Shown one piece after another: positions 1 to 5,257 of a DNA stretch of 5,257 bases (positions are counted from its first letter, which is position 1; each line of letters begins with the position of its first letter). Origin of the DNA: Sphaerochaetaceae bacterium (GTDB taxonomy: Bacteria > Spirochaetota > Spirochaetia > Sphaerochaetales > Sphaerochaetaceae); assembly GCA_023231265.1 (NCBI GenBank), contig JALNVT010000176.1:1-5257 (forward strand), read 5' to 3'. The position numbers were made by a program, and so were the translations under genes. Under the pieces are notes generated by a model. The model was not told the origin of the DNA and ran no database searches. It saw nothing but the letters and a program-made list of their open reading frames with translations.

Positions 1-1281
1 GTTTCTCTTTGAAACTGCCTGCTTGATAGGAATCAATACAAAGCGGTTGTTGATTTGAGAGATCAAACACTGAGTTTTACCACTCATTGCAGCATGTGCT
101 GCATGGGCACCCAATCTAGCACAGTAGATTGAATCGTATGAGTTAGCTGGAGCTGATCTGATTATGTAAGAAGGGTCAATGTATTTGACGTTTGTCTCAA
201 TGCCTTCTTCTTTGAAGAACTTCTTGATCTCATCTTTTAGGAACAGACCAATATCAGCATATTTTACGTTACCAGAAGCATCTCTCTCACCAGTTGCAGG
301 AACAAGATCCTGACCAGCGCCCTCTGCAATGAGAATGACAGCATGCTTTCTTGTCAAAATTCTTTCTTTAAGATGTGCAAACAGACCATTGTTACCATAT
401 AAGTCAAATGGACTCTCTGGAATCAAACAGAAGTTAACATCACTTTGAGCTAAGGAGGTATGAGCTGCAATGAAACCACTCTCACGACCCATTACTTTAA
501 CAAGTCCGATACCATTGATTGAGTTCTTAGCTTCAACATGGGCACCACGTACACTAGGGACAGCTGCTCCAACTGCAGTATCAAAACCGAATGAACTTTG
601 AATGAAAGATAGATCGTTATCAATTGTCTTTGGAACACCAACAACACTGATTTTCAATCCTCTTTTTTTGATCTCCTCACCAATATCATATGCACCACGG
701 AGTGTACCATCACCACCAACGGCAATGAGAACATTGATGTTCATCTTCTCAAGAGAATCAACAATTTCATCAACCTGCATTCCACCACCACGAGCAGAAC
801 CCAAGATTGTACCACCTTTTTCCTGTATGTCATCAACAACGTCTGGATTGAGTGGAATAAGAGGCCATGGACTGTTCTCAAGCAAACCACGATATCCATA
901 TTGAACACCACTGATTCTTCTAACACCATATCTATACCAGAAACATCTAACTACAGCTCTGATTATGTTGTTCAAACCAGGACATATACCACCGCATGTA
1001 CAAATTGCAGCGTGAACATGAGCGGGATTGAAATAAATCTTTGCACGGGGTCCAGCTTTCTCTACAGTATCCTTAACCAATGGATCTCTGTATTCTTTTC
1101 CATTATCAACAGTATCAACACTGAAGAATAGACGATCATTATCATCTACATAATTAGCAAGACCATCGCCCTTACTTGTACTCATAACAATAGGAGTTAC
1201 AATTTTAGGTTCTCCAAGATTGGATATATCAAAATCATATTTCAAGAACGCTTTACTTTCCTTTGTATTTTTCTTTTCCAT
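1..1281 (-). CDS. pfkA: 6-phosphofructokinase, long PPi-PFK-like group, probably ATP-dependent (3' end outside window)
   Basis: Cytoplasmic glycolytic enzyme that phosphorylates fructose 6-phosphate to fructose 1,6-bisphosphate. The reading frame is open from the ATG at 1281 to the left edge, giving 427 residues; family members are roughly 440-460 long, so probably only a short C-terminal piece is missing. Visible motifs: the phosphate-donor loop GGICPGLN (97-104), GGDGT (189-193), catalytic PKTIDND (217-223), MGRES (264-268), PESPF (288-292), and IAEGAG (318-323). In E. coli numbering, position 104 is Gly (typical of ATP users) while position 124 is Lys (typical of PPi users). This mixed signature is known from ATP-dependent enzymes such as trypanosomatid PFK, so ATP is the more likely donor, but PPi cannot be excluded. 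The N-terminal extension of about 90 residues before the donor loop fits this long group. The start is supported by AAAGGAG at 1289-1295, seven bases upstream. It lies downstream of a likely terminator, so it probably has its own transcript or depends on readthrough. Confidence 0.93.
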   Translation of the reverse strand, partial: MEKKNTKESKAFLKYDFDISNLGEPKIVTPIVMSTSKGDGLANYVDDNDRLFFSVDTVDNGKEYRDPLVKDTVEKAGPRAKIYFNPAHVHAAICTCGGICPGLNNIIRAVVRCFWYRYGVRRISGVQYGYRGLLENSPWPLIPLNPDVVDDIQEKGGTILGSARGGGMQVDEIVDSLEKMNINVLIAVGGDGTLRGAYDIGEEIKKRGLKISVVGVPKTIDNDLSFIQSSFGFDTAVGAAVPSVRGAHVEAKNSINGIGLVKVMGRESGFIAAHTSLAQSDVNFCLIPESPFDLYGNNGLFAHLKERILTRKHAVILIAEGAGQDLVPATGERDASGNVKYADIGLFLKDEIKKFFKEEGIETNVKYIDPSYIIRSAPANSYDSIYCARLGAHAAHAAMSGKTQCLISQINNRFVLIPIKQAVSKRN

Positions 1282-1300
1282 GATAATTCTCCTTTATATA

Positions 1301-1336
1301 TAAAGAAATGGGAAGAATTGAGCATAATTCTCCCCA
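1301..1336 (-). terminator. Candidate rho-independent terminator after the aminotransferase-regulator operon
   Basis: On the minus strand, GGGGAGAATT (1335-1326) pairs with AATTCTTCCC (1319-1310) across a six-base loop (1325-1320). The stem has 10 pairs with one G-U, and a further T-A pair extends it. It is followed by ATTTCTTTA, a moderately T-rich tail. The hairpin begins about ten bases past the regulator's stop codon and ends before the pfk ribosome-binding site, the expected place for a terminator separating the two units. The tail is interrupted by a C and the stem is only part GC, so termination may be partial. Confidence 0.6.
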
Positions 1337-1345
1337 CCAGTATAG

Positions 1346-1726
1346 TTATTTTATCTCTCCATCCTCATTAAATTCAGATAGAATGGTGTTAAAATCATTA
1401 GCAAACACTTGATAAGGAGCCTGTGTTATCTCCTTAATAGAACTTTGAAAAACTTTATATTTATCCAGCAGAATGATACCAAATGGTGTCAGTTTTGCTC
1501 CAACTCTTGAAGTTCCACCTTTTCGTCGAACCAACACAGCTTTTCCAAGAGATCTCTCTAATTTAGAAATCATTGTATAAGCTTTAGAGTAAGAGATTCC
1601 CAGACTAGATGCTGCTGCCCTCAAAGAACCTTCTTTTTGTATTCCTTCGAGTAGCCAAACAACTCCTATTCCCATGAACTTTTCATCATTTTCATCTACA
1701 AGATAAATTTTAGTTTTTAGCTCCAT
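1346..1726 (-). CDS. Solo ModE-type winged helix-turn-helix transcriptional regulator
   Basis: A 126-residue protein that consists essentially of the DNA-binding domain seen at the N-terminus of the molybdate regulator ModE (LysR-type winged helix). Residues 5-30 form the leading strand and helix (GIGVVWLLEGIQ). Residues 34-57 carry the helix-turn-helix (GSLRAAASSLGISYSKAY and following helix), and 64-80 form the basic wing (VLVRRKGGTSRVGAKLT). Residues 81-105 look like a dimerisation helix. No molybdate-binding MOP domain follows, so molybdate sensing cannot be inferred; many such solo proteins are uncharacterised. The ATG at 1726 lies inside the end of the aminotransferase gene (10 nt overlap), with AGGAG at 1731-1735 only four bases upstream. 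This points to translational coupling and a shared transcript. A role controlling the aminotransferase operon itself is plausible but not shown. The last 20 residues are acidic and unassigned. Confidence 0.88.
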   Translation of the reverse strand: MELKTKIYLVDENDEKFMGIGVVWLLEGIQKEGSLRAAASSLGISYSKAYTMISKLERSLGKAVLVRRKGGTSRVGAKLTPFGIILLDKYKVFQSSIKEITQAPYQVFANDFNTILSEFNEDGEIK

Positions 1727-3018
1727 AACTCTCCTGCTGCCTTATAAATAATATTCAATAAATCAGGAATTTTATCACTGTCAACACTGCAATAAGCCAC
1801 ACGAAGTACCTTATCCATGATATTGATAACACCAACCCCATATTTATCCAATAAAAGAAGTCTGAGTTCTTCAACGCTTCCTTCACATTTAAAGGATAAG
1901 AAGTATCCACTATTAAATGCAAGGGGTTTGATATAAGTTATATCCTTTTTTTCGTCTAAATTGGACTTAATGATGAGATATCTCTTTTCCATCTCTTTTA
2001 CAGCATCCAATTTATCATTTTCATAAGCTTCTTCATCTTCCATTGCTTTAACCAAAAGACTCTGACCAGGTTTTGTACAGTTGGATACACTTGCACGGAT
2101 ACTGCCCTTAATTTTTGTTTCAAAAGCATCATATTGTTCATCGCTCATGTTCTTACAGGAATATGTGATGAAACCAATTCTGAAACCCCATACCAGTGCT
2201 TCTTTTGTAGCTGCATCACCCTTTATTGCGAGGATGTTTTCATGACAATCAGCCAGAAGTGCGAAAAGACTCTCTCTTGATGTGTTCTCTTCATAGAACA
2301 GACCAAAGTATGCATCATCACTTATAACAACAAGTTTCTTACCTTTATCAGCCTGTCTTACAAGAACATCACGAATGCTCTCCATTTCAGCAACTGTTGG
2401 AGTGTAACCTGTAGGGTTGTTTGGGAAGTTGAGAAGAGTTACAATCTTCTGAGATTCACTGCTCTCTATAGCCTTCTCAAAACCTTCAATGTTGAAGTGA
2501 CATCCACTTTCATCATATAGCTCAAAAGTTTCAATATCTGCACCTGCATTCTCTTTAGCAATCAAATCATAGTTATCCCAGAAGAAATTAGGAAGCAAAA
2601 GTTTCTCTCCAGCGTTCAAGAACATTCTGATAAGAATGCCAATTGCGTGAGTCAATCCTGCAGTAACAACAGGATTGGATATCTTCTTTCCAACAAGTCC
2701 TGGATTCTTCTTCAACATATCTGCCGCCCAAAGAGCTCTGAGCTCAGGAAGACCTGCCCCTGGTGCATATGTGAATATTTCTGAAGGCTGTACTTTAGTC
2801 TGATCAAAACAATCATAGATACTATTCAAATAAAGAGGTTTCTTATTTATAAAAGCCTGTCCAACTGTTGCATTGTGTTTTGTAGCTTTAGTTTTTGCAG
2901 CAGCACTCTGAGCAACAATCCCCTTAGGGAAGTACATACGCTTTCCGTATTCAGAAAGGCACTGGCCAATAGTACAATTATCAAGTACATCATTCAATTC
3001 AATTGCTAATTCATTCAT
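1717..3018 (-). CDS. PLP-dependent aminotransferase, class I/II (aspartate aminotransferase fold), substrate unknown
   Basis: A fold-type I PLP enzyme, cytoplasmic, expected to transfer an amino group between an amino acid and a 2-oxo acid. Numbering from the ATG at 3018 (433 residues), the aspartate aminotransferase active-site set can be read in order: Tyr84 (in YAPGAGLPELR), Trp147 (FFWDNY) stacking on PLP, Asn201 in NFPNNPTG, Asp234 and Tyr237 in SDDAYFG, Lys272 (AATKEALVWGFRIGF) forming the Schiff base, Arg280, and Arg406 (LRVAYCS) for the substrate carboxylate. The length is somewhat above the usual 390-400. The substrate side-chain pocket cannot be read, so no specific name is given. 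I chose the ATG at 3018 over the in-frame ATG at 3036 because GGGAGAG sits nine bases before 3018, while 3036 has no ribosome-binding site and lies in a small hairpin. The stop overlaps the start of the downstream ModE-type regulator, indicating one operon. Confidence 0.92.
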   Translation of the reverse strand: MNELAIELNDVLDNCTIGQCLSEYGKRMYFPKGIVAQSAAAKTKATKHNATVGQAFINKKPLYLNSIYDCFDQTKVQPSEIFTYAPGAGLPELRALWAADMLKKNPGLVGKKISNPVVTAGLTHAIGILIRMFLNAGEKLLLPNFFWDNYDLIAKENAGADIETFELYDESGCHFNIEGFEKAIESSESQKIVTLLNFPNNPTGYTPTVAEMESIRDVLVRQADKGKKLVVISDDAYFGLFYEENTSRESLFALLADCHENILAIKGDAATKEALVWGFRIGFITYSCKNMSDEQYDAFETKIKGSIRASVSNCTKPGQSLLVKAMEDEEAYENDKLDAVKEMEKRYLIIKSNLDEKKDITYIKPLAFNSGYFLSFKCEGSVEELRLLLLDKYGVGVINIMDKVLRVAYCSVDSDKIPDLLNIIYKAAGELWS

Positions 3019-3027
3019 CTGTCGTAT

Positions 3028-3034
3028 CTCTCCC
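3028..3034 (-). promoter_or_regulatory. Ribosome-binding site selecting the aminotransferase start
   Basis: GGGAGAG on the minus strand lies nine bases before the ATG at 3018, a normal distance. It lies downstream of the upper ATG at 3036 and partly overlaps it, so it can only serve the lower ATG. Just upstream, ATTCC and GGAAT (3035-3049) form a five-pair hairpin that takes in the first bases of the upper ATG. This argues further against that start. Confidence 0.6.
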
Positions 3035-3065
3035 ATTCCGTAAAGGAATATATCTTATTAATACA

Positions 3066-3103
3066 ATAATGTTACTATATAAACAAACTGTCATTTTTGT
3101 AAC
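3066..3103 (-). promoter_or_regulatory. Candidate sigma-70-type promoter for the aminotransferase-regulator operon
   Basis: The 106-base gap between ligA and the aminotransferase contains two overlapping possible promoters on the minus strand. One pairs GTTACA (3103-3098) with TATAGT (3079-3074) over an 18-base spacer; the -10 box is five of six to consensus. The other pairs ATGACA (3094-3089, five of six) with CATTAT (3071-3066) over 17 bases. The AT-richness of the gap makes chance matches likely, so only the general location is proposed. An imperfect palindrome, TGTTTATATAGTAACA (3085-3070), covers the first -10 box and could be an operator. No convincing terminator for ligA was found here. 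Confidence 0.35.
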
Positions 3104-3142
3104 TTAAAACCCTTAGTTGTTAATAAAAGCACATTTTTTCGT

Positions 3143-5257
3143 TTAAAACAACTCTCCTTGTGTAAAATCATCATCTTTTTGAACATTTTTTTTGCTTTTT
3201 ACAGGTTGTCTGCTGTTTTCGTCACCTTCAGGTGCATCTTTTTTAACAGCAGCAGCCCCAGATTCAAGTCTCTCTAGGAACTCAGCTTCCTCAACAATAG
3301 TTATACCAAGCTTCTCTGCCTTTGTTTTCTTTGATCCGCCATTCTTGCCAAGCAGCAGGTGAGTTGTCTTTCCAGTGATGGCTGTTACTGTTCGTCCTCC
3401 ACGTTTTTCAATCTCATCCAAAGCTTTTGTTCTTGGATTGAAATTCTCGAAAGATCCTGTAGCACACCACACCTCACCTTCAAATGTCTGAGGCATCTCC
3501 TCTTTCTCACTTCTATCTTCCATCATGGAAAGTCCTGCAGCTTTCAAAGCTGCAATTCTCTCCAGCATGACTGGATCTTTTAAAGATTGAATTATGTTCT
3601 CACTTGTCTTCTGTGCAATGAGGGGAATCTTTGAAAGTTCTTCATAGTCCTCTCTTTCAACGACCTCAAGAATCTTGTCCATGGAATCAAGGCCAAAGTC
3701 GATTATCATATCGACAGCTTTCTTTCCAACCTCAGGGATACCCAAAGATGTGAGAACTCTTGAAAATGGAGCCTTCTTGCTCTCTTCAAGACCATCAATG
3801 ATTGCATTGACCTTCTTCTCTCCAAAACCAGGCTCTCCTACAAGTGATTTTATATCTGCTGTGTACAGATCCTGTACATCTTTTATCATTTTCTTATCCA
3901 CAAGGAACTTGAGAGTCTTTGGACCAAGAGAATCAATATCCATCTGAGCTTTCCCAGCAAAAAATTCAAGTCTTCCAAGAACCTGAGATGGACAGTAATC
4001 ATTGGGACAGAAAGTATGAGCACCCTTCTGAATGAGAGCTGTACCACATACAGGACATGAGGTAGGAAGTCTGTATGTTGTATTGCCAATCTCATTCTTC
4101 TCCACAACTCTCTCAACTGCAGGAATTACATCACCTCTCTTGCTGACTTCAACTGAATCTCCGATGGCCAATTCCAACTCATCAATGTGAAGTTGATTGT
4201 GAAGTGTGACATTCTTTACAGTGGATCCACCGATTTGAACAGCTTTTATTCGAGCGACTGGAGTGACTCGTCCAGTACGACCGACTTGAACATCAATAGA
4301 TTTGATTGTGCTCTCAGCCTGTGGTGATTCAAATTTATATGCAATTGCCCATCTTGGATGATGAACTGTGTATCCAAGTTTCTCTCTGACCTTCAATTCA
4401 TTGACCTTCATTACAAGACCATCAATCTCATAGTCCAAAGAAGATCTGTTTTTGGTTTGAACCTCAACCTGCTTTGGTAGATCAGAAAAACTACCACTTA
4501 TGCCTGTAAGGTTGACCTTTTGGAGTCTCTCAACCGCTTCTTTTTTGGAATTGCAGAACACACCAAATGTTGGATTGATTCTGAACCCAAGAGCTTTCAA
4601 CTCTGCAAGGATCTCAAGATGGTCTGTGAAAGGTGTTTCATTGTTTGGCCAGAATCCTTCATAGACAAAGATATTGAGAGGGACCTTGGCAGTCTCACTG
4701 CTTTTCTTACGTCTTATTGTACCAGCACAGAGATTTCTTGGATTTGCAAAAGGCTCTTCCAAAGTCTCATTGATTTTCTCGAATTCAGCTTTAGGAAGAT
4801 AGATCTCTCCTCTCACTGCAATGTCTATTGGTTTTGATAGTTTCAACGGAATTGATGAGATTGTTCTGACGTTGTTTGTTACATCATTTCCAACTGCACC
4901 ATTACCACGAGTCACGCCTCGAACAAGAATCCCTTTCTCATAATAAAGAACAATGGAGATACCATCTATCTTCTGCTCAAGAACAAATGACAGCTCCTTA
5001 TCTTCTTTTGCCTCACATTTATCAATCCAGGAATGAATCAGTGCTGTATCATATGCTTTATCAAGGCTCAATACAGGAATTGTATGAGTTACCTCAGGGA
5101 AATCACTTGAGAGATCTGAACCAACTCTGTGAGTTGGAGACGATGCAAAGCACAGGGAAGGATAGGTCTCTTCAATAAGTTTCAATCTATCAAAAAGTCT
5201 ATCATACTCTCTATCACTCACAAGAGGTTTGGCTTCAACATAATATGCGTGCTGATA
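3143..5257 (-). CDS. ligA: NAD+-dependent DNA ligase LigA (5' end outside window)
   Basis: Seals nicks in duplex DNA during replication and repair, using NAD+ as AMP donor. The frame is open to the right edge, giving 704 residues; about 20 N-terminal residues are probably missing. The GTG at 5221 is not the start, because the NMN-binding Ia motif continues upstream (YQHAYYVEAKP, residues 1-11, then SDREYD). In window numbering: nucleotidyltransferase Lys96 in KIDG, TRGNG then GNDVT, RGE (149-151), FANPRN (170-175), EIDGLVMKVN, and WAIAYKF (303-309). Then come the OB fold (QVGRTGRVTPVA, GDVIPAVE), a four-cysteine zinc site (Cys401, 404, 417, 422), helix-hairpin-helix repeats (about 430-570), and a BRCT domain (about 590-667). 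A 37-residue charged, low-complexity tail ends in QGELF. All key catalytic residues I can check are present. Departures from the common consensus are GNG for GDG, GND for GED, and NPRNLCAGTIRRKK for NPRNAAAGSLRQLD. No downstream partner is co-transcribed with certainty. Confidence 0.97.
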   Translation of the reverse strand, partial: YQHAYYVEAKPLVSDREYDRLFDRLKLIEETYPSLCFASSPTHRVGSDLSSDFPEVTHTIPVLSLDKAYDTALIHSWIDKCEAKEDKELSFVLEQKIDGISIVLYYEKGILVRGVTRGNGAVGNDVTNNVRTISSIPLKLSKPIDIAVRGEIYLPKAEFEKINETLEEPFANPRNLCAGTIRRKKSSETAKVPLNIFVYEGFWPNNETPFTDHLEILAELKALGFRINPTFGVFCNSKKEAVERLQKVNLTGISGSFSDLPKQVEVQTKNRSSLDYEIDGLVMKVNELKVREKLGYTVHHPRWAIAYKFESPQAESTIKSIDVQVGRTGRVTPVARIKAVQIGGSTVKNVTLHNQLHIDELELAIGDSVEVSKRGDVIPAVERVVEKNEIGNTTYRLPTSCPVCGTALIQKGAHTFCPNDYCPSQVLGRLEFFAGKAQMDIDSLGPKTLKFLVDKKMIKDVQDLYTADIKSLVGEPGFGEKKVNAIIDGLEESKKAPFSRVLTSLGIPEVGKKAVDMIIDFGLDSMDKILEVVEREDYEELSKIPLIAQKTSENIIQSLKDPVMLERIAALKAAGLSMMEDRSEKEEMPQTFEGEVWCATGSFENFNPRTKALDEIEKRGGRTVTAITGKTTHLLLGKNGGSKKTKAEKLGITIVEEAEFLERLESGAAAVKKDAPEGDENSRQPVKSKKNVQKDDDFTQGELF

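Noticed and set aside
741..929. Minus-strand 62-codon frame inside pfk
   Set aside because: It is in another frame of the PFK gene on the same strand, where the PFK frame carries conserved family sequence; the translation shows no family features.
602..1131. Plus-strand open frames opposite pfk
   Set aside because: They lie antisense to a strongly conserved PFK reading frame, their translations are low-complexity Ser/Thr-rich with no recognisable motif, and no ribosome-binding site was noted.
3104..3142. Possible ligA terminator just after its stop codon
   Set aside because: Only four-base arms (AACT/AGTT) and scattered A/T runs are present; no stable stem followed by a T-run is visible on the minus strand.
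3359..5178. Several plus-strand open frames opposite ligA, and a minus-strand frame at 3886-4116
   Set aside because: All overlap the LigA frame, which has full-length family motifs. The translations look like shadows of the real gene and contain no domain I recognise.
5219..5221. GTG at 5221 as the ligA start codon
   Set aside because: The frame stays open to the window edge, and the upstream codons encode YQHAYYVEAKPL, which matches the conserved Ia domain of LigA. The GTG is an internal Val.
1..5257. A novel defence, mobile or multi-gene accessory system
   Set aside because: Two of the four genes are core housekeeping genes and the other two are a metabolic enzyme with a small regulator. 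No direct repeats, inverted terminal repeats, integrase, toxin-antitoxin or nuclease signatures were seen.

Overview
The window holds four protein-coding genes, all on the minus strand. In transcription order they are ligA (NAD+-dependent DNA ligase, cut at its 5' end by the right edge), a class I/II PLP-dependent aminotransferase, a small ModE-type winged-helix regulator, and a 6-phosphofructokinase gene (cut at its 3' end by the left edge). No RNA genes, mobile elements, CRISPR arrays or large repeats were seen. This looks like ordinary chromosomal core sequence, AT-rich, with short intergenic gaps.

Taxon. NAD+-dependent ligase and Shine-Dalgarno sites show a bacterium. The PFK belongs to the long group that carries the PPi-type PKTIDND motif together with GGDGT, as in spirochaetes and trypanosomatids. 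This PFK, the divergent LigA motifs and the AT-rich base composition suggest a spirochaete (Treponema/Sphaerochaeta-like). That placement is inference from remembered family features, not from a search.

Layout. Bases 3143-5257 are ligA, complete at its C-terminus with BRCT domain and an acidic/basic tail ending in QGELF. Bases 3037-3142 are an AT-rich gap with candidate promoter elements for the next unit and no convincing terminator. Bases 1717-3018 are the aminotransferase, and 1346-1726 the ModE-like regulator, which overlaps it by 10 nt; the two are very probably one translationally coupled operon. A hairpin plus T-rich tail at 1301-1336 is a good candidate for its terminator. Bases 1-1281 are the PFK, with its own strong ribosome-binding site.

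How they fit together. LigA (replication and repair) and PFK (glycolysis) are housekeeping genes with no evident link to the middle pair. The aminotransferase and the solo ModE-type DNA-binding protein form the one unit whose biology is open: the substrate, the ligand and the target promoter are all unknown from sequence. I do not see a clearly new multi-gene system here. The points most worth following are this pair, the possible sliding-clamp-binding tail on LigA, and the nucleotide/PPi specificity of the PFK.
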